DNA from: Rhexocercosporidium sp. MPI-PUGE-AT-0058
Taxonomy: Eukaryota; Ascomycota; Leotiomycetes; Helotiales
NCBI GenBank assembly: GCA_020746875.1
Contig: JAGTJL010000018.1
Span: forward strand, 868,001 to 932,000
Length of the DNA: 64,000 bases
Reading direction: 5' to 3'
The notes under the pieces were generated by a model. That model did no database searches and was not told where the DNA came from. It worked only from the letters and a program-made list of their open reading frames with translations. This document shows positions 21,864 through 34,851 of this stretch, one piece after another. A program made the position numbers and the translations under genes. Positions within the stretch are counted from its first letter, which is position 1, and each line of letters starts with the position of its first letter.

Positions 21864-22279
21864 TAAGTATAAGATTATATTAAGCCTCGGCTAAAACTCG
21901 CTTAATAATATAAGATTATATTAAGCATACCTTTCCATAACTCAATTACTTTTACATAAAGCTCTGGCTTCGCATAAAGCCTCGGCTTCCGTGCTTTGAA
22001 CCTCAAAAGCTTTAAGCTTCCGGTAAAGGGTTATTCAGGGCTAAAACAGTGGCTTCATCAAGCCTTAAGCTTCCGTGTTTTAAACCTCGGAAGCTCTGGT
22101 AATATAAAGCTAGTCTTAATACAAAGCTAAAGCTAATAACCGATGCGAGAGCAAATAGCCGATGCGAGAGCAAATAGCCGATGCGAGAGCTAAATAGCTT
22201 GGCGCCTAAAAGTAGTTATATAGACCTAGTTTCCCCGGAAGTAATGGAATCATCATTCACACCAAATCTCTTTTTTACA
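21864..22279 (+). repeat. Left arm of a ~410-bp inverted repeat
   Basis: Its reverse complement occurs at 25324-25731 with high identity by eye. Landmarks present in both: AAGCCTCGGCTAAAACTCGC, CCGGTAAAGGGTTATTCAGG and TTGGCGCCTAAAAGTAGTTA. Differences are chiefly C/T and G/A. Clear target duplications at the outer edges were not found, so it could be a long terminal inverted repeat, or two head-on solo LTRs. Confidence 0.85.
22141..22197 (+). repeat. 19-bp tandem repeat, three copies
   Basis: The unit CGATGCGAGAGCAAATAGC is repeated three times inside the left arm (last copy ends AGCTAAATAGC). The right arm has two units, which explains part of the arm length difference. Confidence 0.85.
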
Positions 22280-25200
22280 ATAAGGGGGCCTTTAATATAT
22301 ATAAAGGAAGGTTATAAGCGAGCATTTTAATTAAGAGCTATATATCCTCTCTCCTCTCTTATTAATTCTCATTTACTTTTTCTTTTCGTAGTCTCTTCTT
22401 TATAATTTCTTCTCGTAGTTCTCTTTCGTAATCTTTCTCGTAATCTTTTCCCTTGATATTCTATTAATTAAGTGAAACTGAGTACAATAAGGCTTATACG
22501 GCTCTCGATTTCAGCTTAAAGGCCCCCTTTTTAATACTTTAATACTAGCTTCTCGATTACTTGACGTGATTCTCATGTATAATTAACCCGTATTCGCTAA
22601 TTGCTTTACAGAGCATTTCTTTTAACAATATCACAGCTAATGGCCGTGAGGTATTATCTTAAGGTTTACTTAATAAAACTCGCGGATAAGCTAGGCTAGA
22701 AATGGAATTTTTAATAAAGTCGAACATAACTAATAGAAGTCTATAATTAATAAAAGTAATATATAATAATTAGCTTAGCTTACAGCCAAAACTGTTAATA
22801 TAAAATATAGTTATAAAGTCTTTTATTTTACTTAAAAAAGATTTTAAGTTTCTCGGTCTCCGGCTTCAATTTTGACTTTATTATAATAAACGCTTTCCTT
22901 ACTCCGCCTTACTATCACTCGATAAGGCGAAGAAAAGAAATATAAGATAATTAATATATATTATCTTTAAATAGCTAGACGGAGATAAGATCGAGGATCC
23001 TTATTCCGCTTTTAAGTAATATAATAATAATGTTAGCGTAAAATACAAGGACCTTCTATAAATAAGTAGGCTAAAGCTATTATTTCGCGAGTAATTAAAG
23101 ATAAACTTAAATATAACTAAAGTATTAAGCGTTATACTAAATACTTTTCCGAAAGAGATTAGAAGAATATAAACAAGACTTTATAACAACTTAATTTATT
23201 CAAGGAAGTATAAGCTTTAATACTATTAAAAGATACTTTATAACTTCCCCACAGCCCTACCTATCGTTCTAAATAAATCCTTGCTTAACCAGCACCTCAT
23301 ATATCTAGGCTACTAAAGCCGCAAACAATAGAGCCCAATCGGAATTCGAAGTCGAGTTTATGCCGGGATAATATAACTCGGGAGAAGCCGCCCGGCTATT
23401 GCTACGACCATAAGTGGCTCGACAGGATATAACTGATCCATATATATAATACGACGTCGCAGTTCAGAAGTATATTAGCATTCGGGGTTCAGTTTTTTAT
23501 ATTATTTAATCTCGGCTGACTCGGCTCGGCTCGCTTCAATTTACTTATGTCCGTACTGCGGGAAAGCACAAAAATATCGTAATCGTATCACTAAGTTTAT
23601 ATAGCTCTCGGTAAAGTCTAAATTAAGCTTTTTAAAAGAAGTAAAATATAAGTTTAATTTTACTATAATATCTCGATATCTCGAAGTAATAAACAGGAGA
23701 AGACTCTTTTAATTAGCTACAAAAAAAGTAACTATTAAGAGTAATTAGCTAAGCGCGAGAAAAGATTATAATATTTGTTTTAGTTAAGATTTTAAAGTTA
23801 TTTTTAATTATTAAATTATTACTCTTTTACTTTTTTATGATTTTAAAAACTTAGTTATATATAATTATATTAAATAGCTTTTACTTATAGCTATACTTTT
23901 AAAATTTATAACGTTCAAAGTTTAACGTTATATTTTCGAGTTTATAAAATAAACTAAATGCCTATTATTAAAGCTATACTAAATCGAAGAAGTAATCTTA
24001 TATTAAAAATATGTAAATTAATAAAACCTTATTACTTTTAAGGACTCCGATTATTTTAAGAGATTTTTAATATTAGAAAAGGTATCAGCTCGACTTTTAT
24101 AAATTAGCTTTTATAATAAATTTACTTCTTTAGCTCTAACGTTCTATTAGATCTTAATATTTTTAATTATAGTATCCTTTACGGTCTTTAAAGTCTTCGA
24201 AGGCAAGAGAATTATTATATTAAGTATATTTTAAGGAGTTGGACCGGATGAGGTTTTTGTTAAAATTATTTATTAGGGGTCTGCGGAACTAATGAACGCT
24301 TCCTTTATATTAATATAAGCCTTAATTATAAAGGACTTAATATTATTAAAATAAATAAGAATTAAACTAAAACATTCTAGATATTTTTCATTTAGTAATT
24401 AATATTACTTATTAAATACATTCTCTTTACTAAGGAAGTCGTGTTTTATACTTAGACTCTCCTTGCTAGCGCTATTGTAATACTTATAAGCTATACCTCC
24501 GTATTACTTAAATACGCTATAGCTCTTTCTTAAATATACTCGCGTATATTAATTACTTAAAGGCATAATAGCTTCGCATATATTGAATAAGTTAACCGCA
24601 TTAAATAGAAAGGCCTTCGCAATTCGTTGTTCGTCGATCAATAACACTACTTCGGCAAAAGGAAAATATAAGCTATTAGTAATTATATTTAGTACTAAAT
24701 TCCGATAATATAATAGATTTTTAAGTAGTGCTAATAGCGTAATAACTCGTATAAGATATTATAGACTTTATGAATCTTTAGTAAAATAATAATAAGATGG
24801 ACTATTATTATTATATTTTTAAACGGTCTTACTTATAAGAAATTTCCCGTGCACTTACGTGCTTGTAGCTCCGAGATAACTTATTTATTATAAATAAAGA
24901 TTATTTCGCTGCTTGTATTTCTTTCTTTATTTACTTATTAACCCATCTTTTTTTACTTACTTACAAAATCTACTTTTTTTACTTGCTTATTAAGCCTACT
25001 TATTCTGTTCACTAAAATTCCTTAACACTTGCTAATGTGCGCTTCTTTGAGTACCTCGCTATTCTGGCTCTCGCCGCCGGTACTATTAATGCCGCCGCTA
25101 CTTGTATTGCCATTTACTTGGATAAAGACTTGAATAAAACCTTATAGAAATTTATTATAAAGGCTAATAATAAATGCTATAAGTAAGATCCTTTTAGAAA

Positions 25201-25323
25201 TATTAAATAATCCTCGTGTAATTCTTTATAATTGCCAATTATAAGATAAAGGAAGCTAACGAAACTAAGGACGGTCGTATTAGCTTATAATAGTCGTATT
25301 AACTCTTTCCGAGTTATTCTTAA
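22280..25323. other. Interior of the inverted-repeat structure
   Basis: About 3.04 kb, RIP-mutated and AT-rich, with a less AT-rich stretch at 23260-23580. A perfect 14-bp inverted pair, AAGGGGGCCTTTAA at 22282-22295 and TTAAAGGCCCCCTT at 22516-22529, brackets a pyrimidine-rich stretch with CTCGTA/TTCGTA units. No transposase, polymerase or other domain could be recognised, so the element cannot be classified. Confidence 0.55.
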
Positions 25324-25731
25324 TGAAAAGAAGAGATTTAGTGTGAATGATTATTCTATTACTTCCGGGGAAACTAGGTCTATATAACTACTTTTAGGCG
25401 CCAAGCTATTTAGCTCTCGCATCGGCTATTTGCTCTCGCATCGGTTATTAGCTTTATATTGAAACTAGCTTTGTATTAAGACTAGCTTTATATTACCAGA
25501 GCTTCCGAGGTTTAAAACACGGAAGCTTAAGGCTTGATAAAGCTACTGTTTTAGCCCTGAATAACCCTTTACCGGAAGCTTAAAGCTTCCGAGGTTCAAA
25601 GCACGGAAGCCGAGGCTTTATGCGAAGCCAGAGCTTTATGCAAAGGTAATTAAGTTATAGAAAAGTATGCTTAATATAATCTTATATTATTAAGCGAGTT
25701 TTAGCCGAGGCTTAATATAATCTCATACTTA
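25324..25731 (-). repeat. Right arm of the ~410-bp inverted repeat
   Basis: Reverse complement of 21864-22279, with one fewer 19-bp unit (near 25405-25450). Confidence 0.85.
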
Positions 25732-26500
25732 ACCCGAACGTCTAATGCTTTTTTTACGAATATATTACTTAAACTTATAAAACTCTACTTAATCATCGAA
25801 TTAAGCTCCCTTTCTTATAAAATTTTTTTTTTTAATATTAATAATTATAAGTAACTAAAGCTAACTTATTTTTATAATATTAATAGCTATATTAACGAGT
25901 TATTTTTTATCTCGACTAACTGGAATAACCTAAGCTCGGAGGTGCTATCGATAAAATCTCTTTTAAGTGCTAGTAAAGTAGGAATCGGCAGAAGCCAAAG
26001 ATAAAAATAATATTTTCGCGAAACGGGAAGTTTTACTTCGTAAGAGGTTTCTCTTATATTATAGCGATATTTTGACAGGTAATAAAGTGTATTTAGTAAT
26101 ATTATATATATTATTATTTAGTGAAACAAAGTAGTAATATATTTATTCTTTAATTTAGCGAGGCTCGAGTTTGACTTCTTTCTATAAATCTTTGTATTTA
26201 AAGTCTTACCCGGATCATTATAAGATACTTTATTAAATTTGAAAACCCTCACGCTTTTATATTACGGTAAAATCTTAATACTAATGTTTATATTGATTTT
26301 AATTTCTTTATTATTTTAATCTCCTTATGATTCTTTAATCTTAAATCTTGATAATTTAAGGAATTATTAATGTGTTATATTAATACCTTTGAGAAAATAT
26401 AAGACGCGTTAGGATAAGTTTTGAAACACTTAAAGGAATAAGCTTTTCTACTAGAGGCCTTTTCTCTCAGATTTCGAAGGCCTGCTCCTTTTATTAGCAT
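25732..26500. other. AT-rich relic
   Basis: RIP-like composition continues to about 26.45 kb, then base composition returns to normal. No feature recognised. Confidence 0.5.
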
Positions 26501-28259
26501 TCCTTATGCTAAAGCTACGTCTCGGAGGAAGGGATTGATAAGTAAGTCTACTACTAGTGACTGGGAGGGATAAAGAAGGGTGACTATAATATATAAAGAA
26601 GATTTCTGACCTTCTGATGAACCCAACCTACATCTTCTTTCTGTTCCTGCAAGTCAAAAAGCCACAGCACTCTTGCGACGCTAATGTATGCCCTTTCCTA
26701 AGCCATTCAAAGAATCATAACACAATACCACCTGGAAACTAGCCCTTCAAAATCTACGAGCTTATCAAGATGCACGCAGTACTTTTGTTCCTATGGTAAT
26801 CCCTAGGCCCTAGGTCAGACGCTTGCAACACCTTCTGATGGTCGTTTATACATTTTCCCGGACTTTCGCCCACCTCTCAATCAGGTTGTAGGCTACATAT
26901 ACTACCGAGTAAAGATACCCTTGAAGCAGGACTCAGTTAGGCACATGAAGAAGGGCATGAGGGAAGGGTTCAAAAGGTAGAAATCTAGCTAAGTTGTTGA
27001 TTTTGCTCTCTCCCTTATCATCACACTGGAATTACTCTTGTTTTCATCCTGAGTCATCTAGTTAATTTGAATACAAACTCATGCAGTCCTTCTTTCCTGC
27101 TCCATAGCTTTCTGCCCATTTTCTTCCCTCCCGCAGATTTGCAAAACTGTTGTCTTCAACTCACGCTTTCTCGGCTTCTACTGGCGACAGAAACTAGATC
27201 GACTTGTTGAGAGGGACAACAATCGAAGTCAAAAGTAAGCTGGTCAATCGCTTCGAAAGTTGAGTTTGCAGATCCAGATCAGAACTGCCGTCAAGTGTTG
27301 GATCCCAGAGTACAGACATTATGCCATTTGGCAACATCCATAATCTCGCAACTTGTTGCTTTCTCCTCTAGTTTCTCAATCCACACGTTAATGCATCGGT
27401 TTATTACTGTTTTTCATGCGAAGCCTACTCTTTCTTGGGTAATGCATGGAATATCCAGTGTCTAAATTGGCGGTGATCATAGCTCCTGACCCAAAAGGCT
27501 GCGGCGGATCTGCGAATATTGCCGTCTCCAGGCAACTTTTCGCTGTAAAGTCCCACACAAAACCCTATCCAGGTGATCAATGATTAATCTACTGAGATTG
27601 TCTAGTCATTTGAGTAATTAAAACACTTCAGCGAATTGCCAAGATGATAAGCTAGCTGGCTCGTTGGCTTTGCTGGCTTGCCCGTAGATGCATGTCAAAT
27701 TGAGGCAGCACTGTTGGGGGGCCTCAACTCAAGACTATTAATGCATTTAAGTAAATATAGCAACTCTGTAAATTAATGCTGCGAAGGTTTTCACTGTTCT
27801 CTTCTGGGGCATGATCATGACTGGAGACGGTGGTGCTGATTTGTCGTCGAGGGGGTGTGGGTGGGAATTACGTCTCGTTGCCCCGCAATTCTCGCCTAAT
27901 TCGGGAAAAGAAAACAAAGGCTCGCAGAATGACTTCGCAGGGAATTGAATGTCATATATTCATTTTGTAATATCGGCAATACGACTTAGTCATTGTTATG
28001 GAAGCAGAAAGCTGCTCTGCAGCGCTATACAAGTTCTACTTCCCTTTCCCCCTGAACTCCCGCAAGAAACCATGACCACCCTTTATTATCCATACAAACG
28101 CCCGATACCTACAAACTACCTAAAGACATTCTCAGTTGTTTTTACCAACTGAGTTCCTCTTACAAAGAAGCCAACGACGATTTTCCTGCGTCGGCGAGGC
28201 ATAAACAAATTTTGCTCCTGCAAAGCGCCTCCCACTTACTACTCCATGTCTGATTCTGA
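26501..28259. other. Unique non-coding island between two transposon blocks
   Basis: GC content is near genic, but no frame longer than about 65 codons shows coding character, and no tRNA-like cloverleaf was seen. It may be old intergenic DNA now stranded between elements. The preserved target duplication at its right edge marks the insertion point of hAT element 2. Confidence 0.5.
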
Positions 28260-28267
28260 GGTTACCA
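28260..28267. repeat. 8-bp target-site duplication of hAT element 2 (left)
   Basis: GAGGTTAC, repeated exactly at 31266-31273. Confidence 0.9.
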
Positions 28268-31265
28268 AGGTGGTCAGTAAGTAAGCTGAGATAAGTTAAT
28301 TAATTAAGCTGAGCCTTACAACGTAAGTCATCAGTTAGGGCTAGGGCTAGTAATAAGTCAGTTAATAAAAGCTCAACTTATAAGTAACTTATAAGCTGTA
28401 GGAATTAAATTTCTTGATTTTGGAGTGAGTTTAAGTAGGTATTAGATATGAACGATAAATAAGAAGTAGCTCGCTTAGCGATCCTAAGCCTTTAATTAGT
28501 CGCAGCTTTTAAAGAATAGCTTTTAATTAGCTTAATACTGCCGAAAGCGGTCAGCGTTATAATTCCAGTAAATCCTAAGATACTAGAACTAAAATATATT
28601 TGTTAAATAATTAATATAATTCTATTAATATGACTTTCTCTTACGCCGTACTTATAATTATCGACGATAAAGAATCTCGTGCGCTTCTTGTTATATTTTT
28701 TATATCTCTTATTAACTTATTTATAATAATAATAGCGCTATAATCGTCAAAAGAGCTAAAAATACTGCGTGATCGCTGTTTCTATCTAATCCTAACTTAT
28801 AATGATAAATACGACCTTACTAAGCCTCCCAGCGAGCTAATCACGGCTGAATACTCTTTATACGATTTTAGAAAGCTTCTTTTTGATGATAAAGAAGCTC
28901 GCTTGTTAAGATTTCTTACAGGTTATATTCTGGCGCTTATTAGTAAGAGGAATCTCACGTCTTAGACTTAGAAAATAGGCTACGCGTTAGTAAACTAAAT
29001 TAAAGCTTTAAAACCGAGAATATAATATTATAAATTTTATATGATTCTTTATTAATCTGCCAGCTTTATACGCTAACCTTTGTAAGTTATTACGATAAGA
29101 AATTCAGCAAGAATTGCGATTATTACTTTAATGCAAATACCTTTAATAACGCTCTTACATATTTATTTAATATATATAATTTAAACAAAGGAGGAAATAT
29201 ATAAAGAATAAAGAACGATAGACTTACGGCGCAACTTTTAGGAATCGTTAATAAAGATTACGACAGAGTTATTCCTTTTTAATAATAAGAGTTTAAGAAC
29301 GCGTTTCTTAAATGGATTATTTACGATAACGTTAAATATAGAAAAGCAGCTTCTCGTCGATTCAGAAAGTATTTTATTCTTGTTAATAGAGATATAGCTA
29401 ACGCTTTGCTTATCTTATATATCATAGTCGAAAGCTAAATCTACGAGCTTTTTGTATACTTCGAGCCATAAGTTATTGAAGAGGTTCGACGCGCCAAATC
29501 ACGTATAATTATTACTTTTGACGGCTAGGGATTAAAACGTGAAAAGATTAGCGTTCTTAGTATTATAATATATTTTATTAGCGATAAATATAAAGCCGTG
29601 ATACGGCTAATTAGGCTGCTAATGCTTTTAAAGCATGAAAAGACCGGTATTAATATATATATTATTTTCTAAACTTTTTACTTTGACGGCTAATTTTCTA
29701 TAGATTAATTCTCGATTCTCTTTCTTTTTTAATAACGATTCGGTATTATTATCGAAAACCTTAATTACTTTGTCTTTAATAACGCGTTTAATAATGATAC
29801 TATATTATAAGAGCTAGCGAAGGTGATAGAGTTTAATCTTAAATAAAAGAGATTACGTTATATAAGTCACGTTATTAACTTAATCGCTAGCGCGTACTTA
29901 TTTGGTTAAAATAAAGCTTCATTCGACGAAGAATATAAGAAGGCTAGTGCGGAAAACCGACGAAAGCTTTAGCAGCGACGAAAAGAAGTTGGCAAGCTTT
30001 ATAACTTAGTTGCACACGTTATAGCGTCTGGCAAGAGATCGGAATTATTTCTTGACTTTTAAAAGATATTAAATATTAATATAGTAAAAGGAAAGAAATA
30101 AAAGCTGGTTCTTGACAAAAGAGTACGCTGGAATGCCACGTATTAAATGATACGCCGCAGCTTCGAATTACGCGAATTTCTTACCTTATATACGGCTATG
30201 CTATACGTTTCGGCAGATGCGCTCGATTAGGAGACATTTGATAATAATTATTTATTAAACGAAGAGTAAGAGAGCTTTATAATTATTAAAGAGCAACTTG
30301 CGTTACTTTTTTATTTTATTAAAGGACTGGAAGGTAACGCGAAGTTGATAGAAGGCGCCTTGCAACCTTTACACGGAGCTTTATAAGAGGCTTTAATTAT
30401 GCTAGAGTATATTATGGCATACTTCGAGACTCTTGAGGCTAAAGCAAAAAGCGGCAAATTCAATAATTACTAAGGTATATAATAATCGATTACTTTTGCG
30501 TAGACGGCCTGCCAAAAGTAGTATAAAAAGACCGACGATTCTGTGGCGTAGTAAGCTGTAATAGTGCTTTATCTTTTTTATAAATAGACCTACTTTAAGA
30601 AGAATTAGACCGGCAGATTATTATTATATTTGACTACTAGTAAAGCTGCCTTTAAGAAATTATAGGAAGATAAGTATAAAGGCTAAGCGCCTGCTATTAA
30701 TTCTCGATTAACGCAATCGCCTGAGCCTGCGCCGGTAATATCTTTAGTAAAAAAAGACTATTTGAAGTCGATTCTTGACGTTGCAGCGCCTTAACTAGTT
30801 ATACGACGATCTGCAATAATAAGTAGGAGACGTGATTAATATTACTACTATTTATAAGAGCCTATTATTGATTATTTAAATTTAATAGAGTATTAAAAGC
30901 TACACGAGATTAAGTGGCCTTAATTAGCTCAGATAGCTTTTGATTTATTAGTAATTCCTATTATGAGCTCGGAGTATAAAAGAGTCTTCTCTTTTTGCGT
31001 TAAATAAACTATCGCAGAGAGTTCTAGCATATTTAGTTTGATACTGTAATATCAAGAGTGCTTGAAAAATTAGCAAAATCGTAATGCTATTGAAATTAAT
31101 AATGCTTTTAATGTGGTTTTATTAGATATTTAAATATAACCTTAACTTATCAGCAACTTATAAGCTAATCAGTTAAGTCCACCAGTTGAGGTTTTATGTG
31201 TAAGTCAGTAAGTTGATTTTATTAGCTCAACTGATCACTGACTTACTGACTTATTGACCACCTTG
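28268..31265 (+). mobile_element. hAT DNA transposon, full length, RIP-mutated
   Basis: 2998 bp with terminal inverted repeat CAAGGTGGTCA and a perfect 8-bp duplication GAGGTTAC. Subterminal DNA carries many short repeats around GTCAGTAAG, AGCTGAG/CAGCT and CTTATAAGCT, plus TTAGGGCTAGGGCTAG, as usual for hAT transposase-binding arrays. The interior is AT-rich by RIP and encodes a broken transposase on the plus strand. Its right end lies 200 bp from the decayed gene at 31.4 kb. Confidence 0.92.
28650..31130 (+). pseudogene. hAT transposase, degenerate
   Basis: Recognisable in pieces: the RWNATY motif near 30135 (hAT linker), ALQPLHGAL near 30365, and the C-terminal dimerisation domain PIMSSEYKRVFSF near 30960 continuing to QECLKN. 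Numerous stops lie between. The dimerisation motif (family: P.sS...ERvFS) is the basis for the call. Confidence 0.8.
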
Positions 31266-31273
31266 GAGGTTAC
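31266..31273. repeat. 8-bp target-site duplication of hAT element 2 (right)
   Basis: GAGGTTAC, identical to 28260-28267. Confidence 0.9.
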
Positions 31274-31462
31274 TGGTACGCCTCAGTACATGGATTGTGT
31301 AATTTTTGTTTAATGGATGAGCCATACCTGTCATCGAGGAAGCCATATTGTTTGGATTCCAACTGACCATGCCATTCTGGGTTGGTCACGAAGTCTTACC
31401 ACCTATCCAGCGTCTCTCGTCCGCATCAGCTGGAGGTCTGTCAGTGTTAGTTGTGGCAAGAG

Positions 31463-32627
31463 CTACTTAGAAACACGAAAAATGAATGGAAGATTGATAT
31501 TATTACCGACTGAACTGTCCACTGATAATTTCCTCATCCCAAAATCACCATACCCCGTCACATCTTCCGAGGTATCGCACTCAAAGCCTGCTACTCCTTC
31601 CACGCCCATTGTGACATCTGGGGAATTTCGACGCGGCGCATGCTGAGGAGCACCACCTCTGCGAAAAAATGCTTCTGTATCGCTCTCGTAGTTCGAGTCG
31701 TATTGCCCCTCAGCTTCACTCATACTCTCATCCTCCGAGTCGTCAGAACGTTCACCCGACCGTCTCAACTGCAACCCAGCCTTGACCTTCGAGCGCCGAA
31801 GCTTGTCATACTTCGAATTATTGATTGCCGCCATGCGCTTGTAATGCTCGGGATCATCTACGCTTCTCGGCGATCTGAAAACCCATTTGTGGCCACGGCT
31901 TTGACGGTCCCGTGAAAGCTTCGCACATTCGTGGAGGGAGAGGTGGATGCTTCGGATTTCATTGCTGTCGTTGGGAAGACCTTTAAATTTGTCGGTTCTG
32001 TAACGGAAATGTTTGCAGATCTTCAAGAGTTCTCCTTTGGTCAGGGCGACCATTTGGACAGCTTACTGATTTTGAGAGGTGCTTGGACGCTGTGGTGCTA
32101 GCTTTGGGGTCTTTCCTGCAGATCGAACCGTGCTTGGGATGGCTGCTGGTGGCTGCAGATTTTGCACATCATTGGCACCGTCGCATCTCGCTATAGCGTG
32201 AGTTTCGTCGATGACATTGCCGCTGCCCTGGTCGTCTGGGCTGGTGGTCGAGTGGAAACCGTGACGAGCACTACGTTGTGGTTTTTCTAGGAGCCTATCT
32301 GTGAGATGGAGTTTTCCGAAGCTGTGCTTGACTTTGTTCTGTCTTCTCCTTTAAAGAAACCCGAGTCATCCATATCGGTGCCACCGGTTTCCTCCTTGTT
32401 TCTCTCCATCTCTTGTACAAAAGCCGCTCGAGACTTTTCCCAAGCCAAGTTATAGGCCAGTTGGGCTAATGACTTAAGCGGCGCGTCTTGATCGATGAAA
32501 AAGGGTGGAGGTTGATGATCGGGGTCATACTGGAGGGTATCTAAGTCCTGCCGCTTCAAAGACGTAAGTCAGTGAAAATATATACAGGCTGGGAATCAAA
32601 ATCATTCAAAGAAACAGACATGATGAA
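31463..32627 (-). pseudogene. Broken paralogue 1 of a nuclear acidic-protein family
   Basis: The 5' part (32559-32287) encodes DLDTLQYDPDHQPPPFF...LAQLAYNLAWEKSRAAF, matching the position and spacing of LFESVGQKAFNAGFRRA in the intact gene at 33.3-34.9 kb. After a stop and a frame change, the 3' part (32053-31463) runs LLKICKHFRYRTDKF...SEAEGQYDSNYESD, matching FALRRHAKLTTKAF...DDEGQYGSDIDRD. The two parts are separated by a shift and a TAA directly after CAG (near 32065), and the candidate 5' intron of about 32 bp is too short to trust. No enzymatic domain is seen. An ATG at about 32622 could be the original start of the upstream exon. Confidence 0.55.
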
Positions 32628-33259
32628 GATTGGAAGGAACCAGAACCTACAGCGTTCCAAATGGCTTGCATCCACGACTGGTCCTTTGGATCCATTTGAT
32701 CTTTGGTGTGAGCCCCGCAAGATTGTTGGACAGGTTTCAAAGGTAAACATCAGATCTGGTTCTGATGGAAATTATTTGATTGTGCAAATCGATGTCGAAA
32801 GGCAACACCTTGATGTGCGTCTTGTTCTCGACACGCGAGCAAAGGCTGAGATTTCCAGAGTAGGGGTGGCCGTCGAGTTGACTAGCCCGACAGCGCAGGC
32901 GGTAAAGAGCGACGGGCCTATATGGAACTAGCGACATTTCGACAACAGCAGAAACAACCAATGAAAGGCCATTTAAGTGATATTCGAGTTGCCACCTCTT
33001 GTTGAGAAAAGAGAAAAGGCAATCAAGTTTTGTTCTCTGTGTGAAGTCATTCAATTACTACTAGAAAGGAGCTCATCTCAAAACCTTGAGACTATGCCAC
33101 CCGAGCCTGTGATGGAAATTACGGCCACTGAAATCTTCTTCTCCAGCTTAATCTAACAAGTTCCCTCCCTACTGCAATTCTCACGGCACTGTTGTTAGGC
33201 TACGTTTTTCTCGACTGACCTCTATTCACATCTCCCTTCCCCTCTGCTCCGCCCAATAC
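32628..33259. other. Intergenic between paralogues 1 and 2
   Basis: Short frames on both strands show no family resemblance. It may contain the decayed first exon of paralogue 1. Confidence 0.4.
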
Positions 33260-34851
33260 TCACTCCTCCTCACTTTCCTCAGGGCTCTCTTCACGATCTT
33301 GAGAAGCTTGCTGGGATTCCTCAGCGGCTGCGTCGTCTTCATATTTATCTTCATTTTCCTCGTCATCAGAATCTTCTTCCTCTCGAAGAACCGCGCGACC
33401 CTTGCCCTTGTTCGTACGTCGCACTTGTTCCTCCTCTTCCTCCTCCTCATCATCGTCCACGATCAGCTCGCTACTGTCTAGAACCTCATCGCGATCAATG
33501 TCAGAGCCGTACTGACCTTCATCATCCGAAATACTGGAGTCGCTGTCATGGAAATCCCCTGCCTGCTGGCGCTGGACTCTAAGCTTGAGCTTACGACGGA
33601 TCTTGCGTCTCGTCACAAGCTCCCAGTTGTACAAGTGGTCGTCAATTGTCTTGTTTTCGGCAGCATCGACACCAACCTCTTTGACATATGTCCAGGTATC
33701 TGATGCATTGCTGAATCGAATGGCCTCTCGGTGCGTCAATTTGACATTGTTGATATCGTTTGGGCCCAGCTTTTCGAAGGCTTTGGTTGTCAGCTTAGCA
33801 TGGCGTCGCAGTGCAAAGAAGTCGGCCTTCGAAATATATGGCCGAGGAATTCCCCAATCGTTGCGGCTCTTCGATGCCGCTGTTCGTTGCTTTTCGCGCG
33901 ACCGGCCGACGAGGGCCTTTTCGTGCGACTTAGCTTTGGGAGTCTTCTTGCTGCTTTGCATGCTTGCTGATTTCTTTGCAGGCTTCGCACGCTTCACGGC
34001 TTTCTTCGGGGGAGATGGACTATTGTCACGGCTGAGAACCGAGTTGTTATCACTGGCATCCACGGTGGCATTGACGTTGGGTGGACCAGTGCCGAGATAG
34101 AGACCAGGAACAGCACCAAACGCATGGTAGACAGGGTCGTGAACCTGGGCCAGAACGGCGATCTGCTGTACGGGAGCAGGTGCGGCACTTGCTTGGACTA
34201 GACCCTGTCTTCTCTTCTTCGCTGGTCGACGAGAAGATCTCTCCTCATCAGTGTAGCCGTTCTCTAGCTCCTCCTCAGACCGTCGCGCAGCCTCTTCAAT
34301 CGCAGCTTCCCGAGCCTTCTTCTCCTGCTCCAAGTCCAACATTCTGCGTTTCAATCTAAGCTCTGCGGCATCCTCCTTTGCCCGTCTGAAGCCCGCATTG
34401 AAAGCCTTCTGGCCAACAGACTCGAAGAGCTGGGCAGAAGTCAAGATCTCCTCAGATCGGAAGTCGACGTTGGGCTTGAAGTCGAACTTGCTCAGATTCT
34501 AATACAAGATCTTGGTCAGCTGGTGATCTTTTTGTTTCGACATCATGATGGATCCTGATGTAGGGGAGATGGACTTACGTCTTGATGCTTGTTGAAGCCA
34601 TCTGAGAGAGCATCAAGCACTTCCTCGACGGTCTCACACTCGGTAAGGAACTTCTCTGAAGGCTCCTTGGCCTGCGGGGCTGGTCCTTCCTCCTCTCCAG
34701 CGGCAGCAGTATTAGCCTTGCCAGTGTTGGAAACACCAGCGACATCGCTGTTGGGAGCGGGCTCGGCCTTGTTGGCGGACTGGCTGTTGGCCTCGAGATC
34801 GGTTGCAGCGGCGGTGGAAGCAACCTCTTGGGATGGTGCGTAGGAAGACAT
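33260..34851 (-). CDS. Hypothetical nuclear protein, intact paralogue 2 (503 aa)
   Basis: Two exons, 34851-34579 and 34498-33260, with an 80-bp GTAAGT..TAG intron; the joined frame is 1512 nt. N-terminus low-complexity (Ala/Ser), then EEVLDALSDGF and an LFESVGQKAFNAGF segment. A Glu/Arg-rich coiled-coil-like stretch follows (RRMLDLEQEKKAREAAIEE), then basic clusters that look like nuclear localisation signals (RRPAKKRRQ, KKAVKRAKPAKK). Next comes a conserved core, KADFFALRRHAKLTTKAF...VKLTHREAIRF...RKIRRKLKLR, and a very acidic C-terminus (long Glu runs). I do not recognise a named domain. Two related but broken copies flank it, so the core is probably the functional part. Confidence 0.8.

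Noticed and set aside
28336..28352. TTAGGGC-like telomere repeat
   Set aside because: Only two partial units, within the hAT subterminal repeats and repeated in the MITE; not a telomeric array.
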